Shown here: piece by piece, positions 27,192-37,471 of the stretch
How the letters are laid out: each line of letters opens with the position of its first letter
Position numbering within the stretch: the first letter of the stretch is position 1
NCBI RefSeq assembly: GCF_027913215.1
Contig: NZ_CP115784.1
Span: 310,001-374,000, forward strand
Direction: 5' to 3'
From: Paracoccus aerodenitrificans
Lineage (GTDB): Bacteria > Pseudomonadota > Alphaproteobacteria > Rhodobacterales > Rhodobacteraceae
DNA length: 64,000 nucleotides
Made by a program: the position numbers and the translations under genes
Notes under the pieces: model-generated
Told to the model about the DNA's origin: nothing
Database searches by the model: none
The model's input: the letters and a program-made list of their open reading frames with translations, nothing else

Positions 27192-29336
27192 CTAACCTGA
27201 CAGGATTTTCCGAGGCGTTATTGACCCGGCTGTCTGAGCTTCCGTTACCTCCGTACCCTCGGTTCGGAATGTCGGCGTTGAGGTGCCGCCCATTTTCGCA
27301 TTCCGCTCGCTGACGCACATCTCTGCCCCAAGATCGCCAAGCAGCGGCACATGAGTGATCGGGGATTCGTCCTCCGCATCATTCTGAGGGTCAGCACTCT
27401 CATCGAAAATGCCGTGTCGCGTCTTGTCCCAGTAAAACGGGTTGGTGACGACCTCATAAATCGCTTTCCATGCCGCCAGACAGCCAAGCGGGAAATACAG
27501 ATGCATCAGAGGGATCCAGGGCAAAAGATGCCGGTGCTTCTTTCCCCGGACGGCCCAGAGACCCATCGCAACCGAAGCCAGCTCTGACGCCACGAAAAGC
27601 ATCACGATCGCGGTCAGTGCATGATCGGGGAACAGCCCGGAAAGTGGCGATGTGAAGCCAGTTTGCAAGCCTAGGGTCAGCAGCCAGAAACTCCACAGAA
27701 CCGGTGCCAGCAGATATTGGGATAATGTGGCGAGGAACTGGACCTGAAACGCCAGAAACCGGGAGGGACCAAGTTCATTCCACAGCAAGCGGGGATTTCG
27801 CATATGGACCGACCAGGTCATCGCGTAACCCTTGAGCCAACGGGATCTTTGCCTGACCCACGGAAGCACGCGGCAATTCGCCTCTTCATCTGTGGTGGTG
27901 TCGATCAGTTTTGTCCGCCAGCCATTCCGGGCAAGACGCACCCCGAGATCCGCGTCCTCTGTCACATTCCAGGCATCCCAGCCTCCGAGTTGCTCCAGCA
28001 CGTCGCGGCGCAGGAAAACCGTGGTTCCGCCAAGCGGCACAACAAGCCCAAGACGCGCAATGCCCGGAAGATTGACGCGGAACCAGCTTGCGTATTCGAT
28101 GGTGAAGCATCGCGCCAGCCAGTTGCTTTTGGGGTTGAAATAATCCAGCCGACCCTGAAGACAGGCCACATCCGGCTCGGCGAAGGCGAAACCCCGGGCA
28201 ATCTTGTGAAGCTGATCGCGATCCGGGCGGTCCTCGGCGTCCCAGATCCCGACGATGTCGCCTCGGCAGAACTGCAGGGCATAGTTCAACGCCCGTGGCT
28301 TCGTCTGGACCTGCCCCTTCGGAACCGAGACAACGCGGATCCATCCGGGCAGTTCGACCTCTTCCAGTGCCGCGCGGGTCACCGGGTCGCTTTCTTCGAC
28401 CACCAGCAGGATGTCGGTCAGTTCCCGGGGATATTCCAGCAGCGTCAGACGGCTGACCAGTTTTTCCGCAATATCGCTTTCATGGAACAAGGGCACCATC
28501 ACCGAGATGACAGGCAGAGAATCGTTCATCTCCCGTGATGTTTTTGCGCATGAGGCAAGCGAAGCCTTTTCCGAACGATCCTGCGCCCATTGCCGGAGCA
28601 TGGACTGCAATGCCGCCAATTTCAGAACCAGATTCGTCAGAAGCGTCAGGATGCTCCACATCCCTACGATGGCAAACAGCGTCAGCGGCGCGAAAAATGC
28701 GGTGCCGACAGTCAGCGACCCGGCCAGCCATGCGCAGATCGCAACCATTCTGCGCCGCTTGCCCCGGCAACTGTCGCTTGCCGCGACGCTGTATTCCGCC
28801 TTTCGGATCATTGCTGCCGAGCGCAGTTTCATGACTGCCTCGTGGATATGGCTTTCCGAACTCAGCAGCATTCTGACGGCCCCAAGCCCCGGCGGAAATT
28901 GTGAGCGGATCTGTTCAAATTCCCCGGGGCGGGAGGTGGCGATGAAGGTGACGCCGCCGACATACCGCCAGGGCAGCACGCCATGTTTCAGGCAGAAATC
29001 GGGTCCCAGCCTGTCCACCAGACGCGCATCAGGCGGGCAGGCGACGGGATCGATGCAGGTCGTTCGCCACTGGCGCGTCAGGGCGCGGGTCAGATGGTCT
29101 TCGCTGACCCACCCCTGCGACAGCAGGATCTGCTGAAGCGAGGCGTTTTGGCGGCGTTGCAGTACAATTGCCTTCAGCAGATTGCCATGCGTTACTGCGC
29201 CGTCCTCCAGCAGCAGGCTGCCCAAAGGGGGCTGCCTGAGCGTCGGCGGCTGCGGCAGGTTTTCGATGCGATCCGGCGCGAGATGACCGGGCCGCAAAGG
29301 GACCGGATCGCGATATCCGGGAAGGGTGGCATTCAT
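27192..29336 (-). CDS. membrane GT2 glycosyltransferase with N-terminal MshEN (c-di-GMP-binding type) domain
   Basis: 714 residues. Residues 37-60 and 66-89 form two consecutive MshEN repeats (LGSLLLEDG...LLKAIVLQ and LQQILLSQG...LTRALTRQ) with the exact spacing of the c-di-GMP-binding motif, including a 5-residue linker. Two membrane helices follow (about 197-240), then a processive GT2 domain (about 275-510) with WDAEDRPD, the TEDAD motif and QRSRW (QxxRW). Further helices lie at the C-terminus. It should polymerise and export a polysaccharide. NfrB of E. coli is a related membrane GT2 enzyme whose MshEN domain is at the other end. The product is unknown. Confidence 0.88.
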   Translation of the reverse strand: MNATLPGYRDPVPLRPGHLAPDRIENLPQPPTLRQPPLGSLLLEDGAVTHGNLLKAIVLQRRQNASLQQILLSQGWVSEDHLTRALTRQWRTTCIDPVACPPDARLVDRLGPDFCLKHGVLPWRYVGGVTFIATSRPGEFEQIRSQFPPGLGAVRMLLSSESHIHEAVMKLRSAAMIRKAEYSVAASDSCRGKRRRMVAICAWLAGSLTVGTAFFAPLTLFAIVGMWSILTLLTNLVLKLAALQSMLRQWAQDRSEKASLASCAKTSREMNDSLPVISVMVPLFHESDIAEKLVSRLTLLEYPRELTDILLVVEESDPVTRAALEEVELPGWIRVVSVPKGQVQTKPRALNYALQFCRGDIVGIWDAEDRPDRDQLHKIARGFAFAEPDVACLQGRLDYFNPKSNWLARCFTIEYASWFRVNLPGIARLGLVVPLGGTTVFLRRDVLEQLGGWDAWNVTEDADLGVRLARNGWRTKLIDTTTDEEANCRVLPWVRQRSRWLKGYAMTWSVHMRNPRLLWNELGPSRFLAFQVQFLATLSQYLLAPVLWSFWLLTLGLQTGFTSPLSGLFPDHALTAIVMLFVASELASVAMGLWAVRGKKHRHLLPWIPLMHLYFPLGCLAAWKAIYEVVTNPFYWDKTRHGIFDESADPQNDAEDESPITHVPLLGDLGAEMCVSERNAKMGGTSTPTFRTEGTEVTEAQTAGSITPRKILSG

Positions 29337-29400
29337 GGCAAAACCCCGATGGTTTCGCCTTCACTTGCATGCCGCCGTTTAAATTTCGGTTAAACGAAGA

Positions 29401-30561
29401 TCAGCCGCCACGGCGTTCGCGCATCGAAGCCGAGAATCGCTGGAACAGATAGGCCGAGTCCTGCGGCCCCGGGCTTGCCTCGGGGTGGTATTGAACCGAA
29501 AATACCGGCTTGTCGGCCACGGCCAAACCGCAATTCGAGCCATCGAAAAGGCTGATATGGGTTTCGCGCACACCCGGCGGCAAAGTCTGGGCATCGACGG
29601 CGAAGCCGTGATTCATCGAGGTGATCTCGACCTTGCCGGTATCCACATCGCGCACCGGATGGTTCGCGCCGTGATGTCCGTGACCCATTTTGACGGTCTT
29701 CGCGCCAAGTGCCAGAGCCAGCATCTGGTGACCCAGGCAAATACCGAAAATCGGCAGATCGCGGTCAAGAAGTTCCCGGATCATCGGCACCGCATATTCG
29801 CCCGTCGCTGCCGGATCGCCCGGACCGTTTGACAGGAACACACCTTCGGGTTCATGCGCCAGCACTTCTTCAGCGGTTGCGGTCGCGGGCAGGACGGTGA
29901 CATCCGCTCCGGAGGCGACCAGAGACCGCAGGATATTCCGCTTCGCGCCGTAATCGAGGGCGACAACCTTGAAAGGCCGGTCTTCGCCCTGAGCGGCGAA
30001 CTCGCCGGGCCATTCCCAAAGCCCTTCTTCCCAGCGATAGCTCTGCCGGGTCGAGACCTCTTTCGCCAGGTCCATTCCGACCAGACCCTGCCAGGATTTT
30101 GCGCGTTCGATCAGCTTCTGGATGTCGAAATTCCCCTCGGGGTCATGGGCCAAAACCACATGAGGGCTGCCCTGCTGGCGAATCGCCCGTGTCAGACGGC
30201 GCGTATCGACCCCGCCAATGCCGATCCGCCCGCGCTTGCGCATCCAGTCCTGCAGATCCGAGGTCGCCCGCCAGTTCGACGGCTCGGTCGGGTCCCATTT
30301 CACCACGATCCCGCTTGCGACCGGATCGGCGCTTTCATTGTCCTGTTCCGTCACGCCGGTATTGCCGATATGCGGGAAGGTGAAGGTCACGACCTGACTG
30401 GCATAGCTGGGATCGGTCATGATTTCCTGATAGCCTGTCATCGCGGTGTTGAAGACCAGTTCCGCGACAACTTCGCCGCTTGCCCCGAATCCCTGACCCA
30501 TAAAGATTGTGCCGTCTGCAAGGGCCAGGCAGGCGGTCGGTTTCGCGGCTTGCGCGGTCAT
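29401..30561 (-). CDS. carA: carbamoyl-phosphate synthase small subunit
   Basis: 386 residues. The N-terminal CPSase_sm domain (CLALADGTIFMGQGFGASGE) is followed by a class I glutamine amidotransferase domain with the nucleophile Cys in GICLGHQMLALALG and the His/Glu pair in YHPEASPGPQD. It supplies ammonia to CarB for arginine and pyrimidine synthesis. carB is not in this window. The GT2 gene follows 64 nt downstream on the same strand with no clear terminator between them. Confidence 0.96.
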   Translation of the reverse strand: MTAQAAKPTACLALADGTIFMGQGFGASGEVVAELVFNTAMTGYQEIMTDPSYASQVVTFTFPHIGNTGVTEQDNESADPVASGIVVKWDPTEPSNWRATSDLQDWMRKRGRIGIGGVDTRRLTRAIRQQGSPHVVLAHDPEGNFDIQKLIERAKSWQGLVGMDLAKEVSTRQSYRWEEGLWEWPGEFAAQGEDRPFKVVALDYGAKRNILRSLVASGADVTVLPATATAEEVLAHEPEGVFLSNGPGDPAATGEYAVPMIRELLDRDLPIFGICLGHQMLALALGAKTVKMGHGHHGANHPVRDVDTGKVEITSMNHGFAVDAQTLPPGVRETHISLFDGSNCGLAVADKPVFSVQYHPEASPGPQDSAYLFQRFSASMRERRGG

Positions 30562-30691
30562 GGCGGGACTCCTGATCTGATAATCGCGGGGAAACTAGTG
30601 AAGCCGCGCCTGCTGGTCAAGCGACGCCGGGCTTGATCGGCGCGTCATGCATGCCTATTTGAGAGCGCTTGAGCCATATATGGGGATCGTC

Positions 30692-31153
30692 ATGGATCTG
30701 AGAACGAAAATCCAGACCGCCACCAAGGATGCGATGAAGGCGAAGGACACGCTGCGTCTGTCGACGTTGCGGCTGATTTCGGCTGCGATCAAGGATCGCG
30801 AGATCGCGGCGCGTACCGGCGCCGGCGAAGGCGAGGCGCTGAGCGACGCCGATCTGATTGCGATCATGTCCAAGATGGTCAAGCAACGTCAGGAATCCGC
30901 CCGCAGCTATGAAGAGGGCGGACGGCTGGAGCTGGCCGAAAAGGAAAACGCCGAAATCGAGGTGATCGAGGAATTCCTGCCCCGCCGCATGTCCGAGGAT
31001 GAGACGCTTGCCGCCATCGATGCAGTGATCGCCGAGCTTGACGCAAACTCGGTCCGCGATATGGGCCGCGTTATGGCAGGGCTGAAATCCCGCTATTCCG
31101 GCCAGATGGATTTCGGAGCGGTCGGTCAGCAGGTCAAGGAAAAGCTGCTCTGA
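30692..31153 (+). CDS. GatB/YqeY domain-containing protein
   Basis: 153 residues. The sequence MDLRTKIQTATKDAMKAKD and the C-terminal ALNSVRDMGR-like region (here DANSVRDMGRVMAGLKSRY) match the YqeY family, which resembles the tRNA-binding tail of GatB. It may assist tRNA amidation, but its role is unproven. The ATG at 30692 has GGGGAT upstream; the longer frame from 30647 is unlikely. It is divergent from carA, and a strong hairpin follows the stop. Confidence 0.92.
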   Translation: MDLRTKIQTATKDAMKAKDTLRLSTLRLISAAIKDREIAARTGAGEGEALSDADLIAIMSKMVKQRQESARSYEEGGRLELAEKENAEIEVIEEFLPRRMSEDETLAAIDAVIAELDANSVRDMGRVMAGLKSRYSGQMDFGAVGQQVKEKLL

Positions 31154-31169
31154 TTCGCTCTCTGAATGA

Positions 31170-31199
31170 CAGGGCGGGGCTGACAACAGTCCCGCCCTG
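31170..31199 (+). terminator. hairpin after the YqeY-type gene, terminator-like
   Basis: Perfect 9-bp GC-rich arms CAGGGCGGG / CCCGCCCTG with a 12-nt loop, 16 nt after the stop codon. There is no T run after it, so it may end transcription only with help from Rho, or protect the 3' end. Confidence 0.5.
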
Positions 31200-31296
31200 C
31201 GCAATGCCGGGGTGATCGCTGTCCCGTTGGGTTTCCATTTGGCCCCGCTGCGGTAACAGGGCGAAAAACGCCACTGTTTTAAGCAAGGTTGATTCG

Positions 31297-31845
31297 ATGC
31301 AAATCATGGATAGCCCCGCCCGTTACGGTTCCGTAACCCGTTTCTTTCACTGGACGATTGCCGTCCTGATTCTCTGGCAATTGGCCAGCATGGCCGTGAA
31401 GCTCTGGCTGGGTCGCGAATCCGGTCTGGCGCAGTTCATGGTCGGCTCTCATGCAAGTGTCGGTTTCGTTATCTTCATCCTCGTCTGGACTCGTCTTGTC
31501 TGGGCGCTGTTCAATCTGGGTCACCGCCCCTCGCATGAACCCGGCCTGATCGGCACGGCCGCAAAGGCCGGTCACGCCGTGCTGTATCTGTTGATGCTGT
31601 TCATCCCGACCGTTGCGGTGATGCGTGCCTTTGGCAGCGACCGGGCCTTTACGGTGTTCGGCATTCAGCTTTACGGTGGCCGTCCAGAGGGGCAGGAGGT
31701 CGAGGCCCTGACCGGCGCGGCCAATTTCCACGGTGAGGCTGGCTGGCTGCTGGCCGTTTTGCTGGTCGGTCATGTCGTCATGGCGGTTTACCATAGTGCG
31801 GTCATGCGGGATGGCACGATGGGCAAAATGGCCGGGGCGAGATAA
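31297..31845 (+). CDS. cytochrome b561 family protein
   Basis: 182 residues with four membrane helices and the histidines expected to bind two b hemes: FFHWTIAVLILWQLASM, GSHASVGFVIFILVWTRLVW, KAGHAVLYLLMLFIP and FHGEAGWLLAVLLVGHVVMA. These proteins pass electrons from quinol in the inner membrane; some act in superoxide oxidation (CybB). It lies between the YqeY gene and the convergent DUF2244 gene, with no partner to reveal its electron acceptor. Confidence 0.92.
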   Translation: MQIMDSPARYGSVTRFFHWTIAVLILWQLASMAVKLWLGRESGLAQFMVGSHASVGFVIFILVWTRLVWALFNLGHRPSHEPGLIGTAAKAGHAVLYLLMLFIPTVAVMRAFGSDRAFTVFGIQLYGGRPEGQEVEALTGAANFHGEAGWLLAVLLVGHVVMAVYHSAVMRDGTMGKMAGAR

Positions 31846-31856
31846 ACGCGCCTCGC

Positions 31857-32345
31857 TCAGCGCCGCAGCTTCGCGATTGCCTTGCTGATTTCCAGTTGCA
31901 GGGCGTCGCGTTCCTCTGGCGTCAGGAAGGAACCGAACTCAACCTCACGGCCCGATTCGTGGTCTCCGGTCAGGACAAGGTAATTCTCGACCGGCCCGGG
32001 TCTTAATGTGGCGTGGATCCAGTAAGGGTTGGCGGACCAGTTGCGTTCGGGCCTGCCGGGGTCAGAGCGGGTTACCGCAATGCGCTGCGGAGTCAGTGTC
32101 AGGATCTCTTGCGTGGTGCCGCTGCGATAGCTGTGGGAAATGGCGAACCACACAGCCGCAATCGCCGCCAGCAGGAATGGCAGAAGCCCCCAAAGCACTG
32201 CGCTGCCCAGAACCGCCATCAGCGGAAACGCCAGTAGCACAGCGGTCACGCTGATGAACCACACAAACCCCTGCCGCGGCAGTGAGCGATGCGGCCATGC
32301 TCGCAGAATACGCGCCTCACCCTCATCGTGCCATTCATAGGGCAT
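31857..32345 (-). CDS. DUF2244 family membrane protein
   Basis: 162 residues with two central membrane helices (FVWFISVTAVLLAFPLMAVL and LLPFLLAAIAAVWFAISHSY) between soluble ends; RNWSANPYWIHATLRP and GREVEFGSFLTPEER are typical of DUF2244, a family of unknown function often near cytochrome oxidase genes, as here. The ATG at 32345 is used, since the open frame from 32513 runs inside the upstream VOC gene. It overlaps that gene by 11 nt. Confidence 0.88.
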   Translation of the reverse strand: MPYEWHDEGEARILRAWPHRSLPRQGFVWFISVTAVLLAFPLMAVLGSAVLWGLLPFLLAAIAAVWFAISHSYRSGTTQEILTLTPQRIAVTRSDPGRPERNWSANPYWIHATLRPGPVENYLVLTGDHESGREVEFGSFLTPEERDALQLEISKAIAKLRR

Positions 32346-32772
32346 TCGCGCCACCACAGGGCCGCTTCCCAAGGCTCTGGCAGAAACGCAGTAGATATCC
32401 GTCGGGATCGGCCACGATAAACTGGCGCTGACCGAGTTCCTCGGCCCCGGCGCGATACCATTTTTCTTCTGGCGCGAGATGCAGCGGATATCCGGCGGCG
32501 GAAAGCGCGTCAAGCGGGGGCTGAATATCGGGCAATTCTATTTCCAGATTCATGCCACGACCGAAAGGCCGATCATCCGGCGTCAGGGTCGCGTCGAAAT
32601 TCCGCCCGATCCGCAGCGCGTCGATCATCAGCTTCGCGCCCCCCAGTTCCAGCATGGCGAAACCGTCCTCGGGTCGGTCATACAGCACCTGCCAGCCCAG
32701 AAGTTCGCAATAGAAACGGTGCGAGACGTCGAAATCGGTCACGTTCAGTTCCGGCACAAGCGGCGTCGGCAT
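32335..32772 (-). CDS. VOC family (glyoxalase/bleomycin-resistance) protein
   Basis: 145 residues with the paired beta-alpha-beta-beta-beta units of the VOC fold: PLVPELNVTDFDVSHRFYCE, GFAMLELGGAKLMI and the C-terminal GQRQFIVADPDGYLLRFCQS. Members bind a metal and act as dioxygenases or glyoxalases, or sequester bleomycin-type drugs; this one resembles the resistance-protein subgroup, but the substrate is unknown. It starts just downstream of the ctaD terminator and overlaps DUF2244. Confidence 0.9.
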   Translation of the reverse strand: MPTPLVPELNVTDFDVSHRFYCELLGWQVLYDRPEDGFAMLELGGAKLMIDALRIGRNFDATLTPDDRPFGRGMNLEIELPDIQPPLDALSAAGYPLHLAPEEKWYRAGAEELGQRQFIVADPDGYLLRFCQSLGKRPCGGANAL

Positions 32773-32786
32773 TGCAGGAGTCCTTT

Positions 32787-32818
32787 AAGAAAAACGGCCC
32801 CGGATTGCTCCGGGGCCG
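32787..32818 (-). terminator. Rho-independent terminator of ctaD
   Basis: Perfect 9-bp stem CGGCCCCGG / CCGGGGCCG (32795-32803, 32810-32818) with a 6-nt loop, followed on the minus strand by TTTTTCTT. It lies 18 nt after the ctaD stop. Confidence 0.93.
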
Positions 32819-32836
32819 CTTATTGCTAGCCTTGCG

Positions 32837-34639
<1,803 letters not shown>

Positions 34640-34641
34640 TC

Positions 34642-34675
34642 AAAAAATCACCCTCGCAGCGTTGGCTGCGAGGGT
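34642..34675 (-). terminator. Rho-independent terminator of the cytochrome c gene
   Basis: Perfect 11-bp stem ACCCTCGCAGC / GCTGCGAGGGT with loop GTTG (34650-34675), followed on the minus strand by ATTTTTTG. It ends the cytochrome c550 transcript before ctaD. Confidence 0.93.
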
Positions 34676-34713
34676 CTGTGTCATTTTCGCGACATTTTTT
34701 CAGTGCGTCCGGG

Positions 34714-35190
34714 TTACTGGGCCGGTGCCTGAGGCGATCCGTCGCCCTCGGCGGGCTGAGCGGGCGCGTCCGGAGAGACCGACAGAAGGAACGCGACCAG
34801 ATCGGCCTGATTCCGGTTCAGCTTGAAGGTCATTTTCGAACGGGCGTTCTCGTCGCCGGAATGCTGATCCAGATAAGCGGTCGGATCAGTGACATAGGCC
34901 TCAAGGGAATGGATATCCCACACCGCTTCGGGATTATTTTCAGCCAGTTTCAGGATGCCGTCGCCATATCTGAAATCCTCGATGGCGGCGAATTTGCGTC
35001 CAACGATATTGTAAAGATTCGGACCCGTCCGGCCACCCCGGACGATATCCTCACCGGCATCGTCCTGGATCATGTGGCAGGCTTTGCATTTGTTGAATTC
35101 TTTTTCACCGGCGGCGGGGTCGCCCTCCTGAGCGAATGCCGGCACGGCAAGGGTCAGCACGGAGAGCGTAGCAATCAGGCTGGTCTTCAT
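34714..35190 (-). CDS. cycA: periplasmic cytochrome c550-type protein
   Basis: 158 residues. A signal peptide (cut after AVPAFA) is followed by a class I c-type heme domain: GEKEFNKCKACHMIQ with the CxxCH site, RTGPNLYNIVGRKFA, and the axial Met in SKMTFKLNRNQAD. The sequence and the acidic Ala/Pro-rich tail closely resemble Paracoccus cytochrome c550, the soluble electron carrier to aa3 oxidase and to denitrification enzymes. It lies upstream of ctaD in the same direction, separated by a terminator, so the two are regulated separately. A 7-bp inverted repeat (35209-35226) lies in its 5' region. Confidence 0.92.
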   Translation of the reverse strand: MKTSLIATLSVLTLAVPAFAQEGDPAAGEKEFNKCKACHMIQDDAGEDIVRGGRTGPNLYNIVGRKFAAIEDFRYGDGILKLAENNPEAVWDIHSLEAYVTDPTAYLDQHSGDENARSKMTFKLNRNQADLVAFLLSVSPDAPAQPAEGDGSPQAPAQ

Positions 35191-35273
35191 CCTGTGTTCC
35201 TTTCAGTTAACGCTGTCAGCAGCGTTTCAGAGCGACAGCTAGCATGCAATGTGGCGAATGAGCATGACTTCGG

Positions 35274-35966
35274 TCAAAACCCCGTCCCTGCGCCAAAATG
35301 CCGCGGAAAGCTGGTTTTAAGAGCTGTGTCCAGATCCTCCATCGAGACGGGCAGGCCTAGATCGACAAGGCTGGTGACTCCATGCCCGCTGATTCCGCAG
35401 GGCACGATACCGCCATAATGGGACAGATCCGGCTCAACATTGATCGAAATGCCGTGAAAGCTGATCCAGCGGCGCAGCTTGATGCCGATCGCGGCGATCT
35501 TGTCCTCGCGCATGGACCCGTCGGGCAGAGGCGGCTTTTCCGGGCGCGGCACCCAGACCCCGACCCGCCCGTCGCGGACCTCGCCGGTAATGCCGAACCC
35601 GGCCAGTGTCCCGATCACCCAGCCTTCCAGAGATTTGACGAATCCCCGCACATCGCGCCCGCGCCGGTTCAGGTCCAGCATCGTATAGACGATACGCTGC
35701 CCCGGCCCGTGATAGGTATACTGCCCGCCGCGCCCGGTCTCATGCACCGGAAACCGCGCATCCAGCAGATCGGAGGCTTTGGCCGAGGTCCCCGCCGTAT
35801 AAAGCGCCGGATGCTCGACCAGCCAGATCCGCTCGGGCGCGTTGCCGGAATGCATCTGCGCGACGTGATCCTCCATCGCGGCGACGGATTCCGCGTAAGG
35901 CGTCAGGCCCGGAGCGATCACCCATTCGGGACTGTCAGAGGAAAATTTCGGCTGTGGCTGGGACAT
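35274..35966 (-). CDS. lipB: octanoyl-[acyl-carrier-protein]-protein N-octanoyltransferase LipB
   Basis: 230 residues. The conserved motifs [17 protein letters not shown] (the HGPGQ signature), the catalytic Lys region [17 protein letters not shown] and the acyl-thioester Cys in GIVPCGI are all visible. LipB moves octanoyl groups from ACP to lipoyl domains of 2-oxoacid dehydrogenases and the glycine cleavage system. The ATG at 35966 has GGAG upstream; six codons earlier is another ATG (35984). It is the first gene downstream of the tRNA-Leu on this strand. Confidence 0.96.
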   Translation of the reverse strand: MSQPQPKFSSDSPEWVIAPGLTPYAESVAAMEDHVAQMHSGNAPERIWLVEHPALYTAGTSAKASDLLDARFPVHETGRGGQYTYHGPGQRIVYTMLDLNRRGRDVRGFVKSLEGWVIGTLAGFGITGEVRDGRVGVWVPRPEKPPLPDGSMREDKIAAIGIKLRRWISFHGISINVEPDLSHYGGIVPCGISGHGVTSLVDLGLPVSMEDLDTALKTSFPRHFGAGTGF

Positions 35967-36012
35967 TTCCGGCTCCGAAAGCAAAACGGCGCCACGAGGG
36001 CGCCGGTTTCGC

Positions 36013-36099
36013 TGGTGCGGTCGAGAAGACTCGAACTTCCACTCCGGTTAAGGAACAGCGACCTCAACGCTGCGCGTCTACCAATTCCGCCACGACCGC
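36013..36099 (-). tRNA. tRNA-Leu (anticodon GAG)
   Basis: An 87-nt type II tRNA folds on the minus strand: acceptor GCGGTCG / CGACCGC, anticodon stem CAGCG / CGCTG with loop TTGAGGT (anticodon GAG), a long variable arm, T loop TTCGAGT and an encoded CCA end. It reads CUC/CUU leucine codons. Confidence 0.95.
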
Positions 36100-36292
36100 A
36101 TCGCGACCAGCCGTGCAGATAATGCCTCGGGGCGCGGTTGAAAAGGGGTAATCTGCGCCGATGCGCAGGAATGCGGCAGAAACCGTCATGAGGGCCGCAG
36201 GGCGAAAGCGAATGTTGCAATCTGCGCACATGCCCGCGTAACCTGACACAAAGCGGACATAAGAGCCGGCATAGCCAACAGGGGACCCGCAA

Positions 36293-37396
36293 TTGACGAC
36301 CAGGACCAGTGACGGCGATTTTGTCGTCTTCGATCATGTCCAGAAAAGCTATGACGGGCAGATACTTGTCGTCAAAGATCTGAATCTTTCCATCGGCAAG
36401 GGTGAGTTTCTGACCATGCTGGGTCCTTCGGGTTCCGGCAAAACCACCTGCCTGATGATGCTGGCCGGGTTCGAAACTGCGACACATGGCGAGATCAGGC
36501 TGGACGGACGCAATATCAATATGGTCCCGCCGCATAAGCGCGGTATTGGTATGGTGTTTCAGAACTATGCCCTGTTTCCTCATATGACCGTCGGCGAAAA
36601 CCTGGCCTTCCCGCTTGAGGTGCGGGGCATGGGCAAGGCCGAGCGCAGCGACAGGATCGCACGGGCGCTGGATATGGTGCAGATGGGAGCCTTCGCCAAT
36701 CGCCGCCCGGCACAGCTTTCCGGCGGCCAGCAACAGCGCATCGCGCTTGCACGCGCGCTTGTCTTCGATCCGCAGCTTGTGCTGATGGATGAGCCTCTGG
36801 GCGCTTTGGACAAGCAGTTGCGCGAACATATGCAGTTCGAGATCAAGGAGCTGCATGAACGGCTTGGTATCACGGTGGTTTATGTCACCCATGACCAGTC
36901 CGAGGCACTGACCATGTCGGACCGCATCGCTGTTTTTAATGATGGCCGCATTCAGCAGCTTGCCCGTCCTGCAGATCTGTATGAGCGCCCGGAAAACAGT
37001 TTCGTCGCCGGGTTTATTGGAGAAAACAACGCGCTTGGCGGCACCATTTCATCGCTTGACGGCGATAAGGCAACCGTCCGCCTGTCCAATGGTGAGCTGA
37101 TAGACGCAACGGCGGTCAATATCCGCGAGGTCGGTCAGCCGACAACGGTCTCAATCCGCCCCGAACGGGTCGAGTTCAAGCCCGAGATGATGGCTCCCGA
37201 TGCGCATACCGTGGATGCCGAGGTGGCCGAGGTTATCTATATGGGGGACATTCTGCGAGCACGGCTCAAGGTCGCCGGGCAGGATGATTTCGTGATGAAA
37301 TTCCGTAATACGCTGGGTCAGACGCAGCTTTCTCCTGGCGAACATATCCGCGTCGGCTGGCATCCTCAGGATGCACGGGCGCTCGATCCGGTCTGA
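36293..37396 (+). CDS. polyamine-type ABC transporter ATP-binding protein
   Basis: 367 residues, PotA-like. Walker A GPSGSGKTT, signature LSGGQQQRIALARAL, Walker B LVLMDEPLGALD and H-loop VTHDQSEALTM are intact, and a C-terminal TOBE domain (about 285-367) is present. It is the first gene of a four-gene importer operon with binding protein and two permeases. The start is TTG, with AGGGGA 7 nt upstream; no better ATG fits the family. Spermidine/putrescine uptake is the usual annotation; the substrate is not proven. Confidence 0.92.
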   Translation: MTTRTSDGDFVVFDHVQKSYDGQILVVKDLNLSIGKGEFLTMLGPSGSGKTTCLMMLAGFETATHGEIRLDGRNINMVPPHKRGIGMVFQNYALFPHMTVGENLAFPLEVRGMGKAERSDRIARALDMVQMGAFANRRPAQLSGGQQQRIALARALVFDPQLVLMDEPLGALDKQLREHMQFEIKELHERLGITVVYVTHDQSEALTMSDRIAVFNDGRIQQLARPADLYERPENSFVAGFIGENNALGGTISSLDGDKATVRLSNGELIDATAVNIREVGQPTTVSIRPERVEFKPEMMAPDAHTVDAEVAEVIYMGDILRARLKVAGQDDFVMKFRNTLGQTQLSPGEHIRVGWHPQDARALDPV

Positions 37397-37471
37397 ATTG
37401 CCGGCCTGACGTAATCATGCGTCCAACGATAACGGCCAATGTGCCGACCAACATAAGAATGGGAGATTTCG

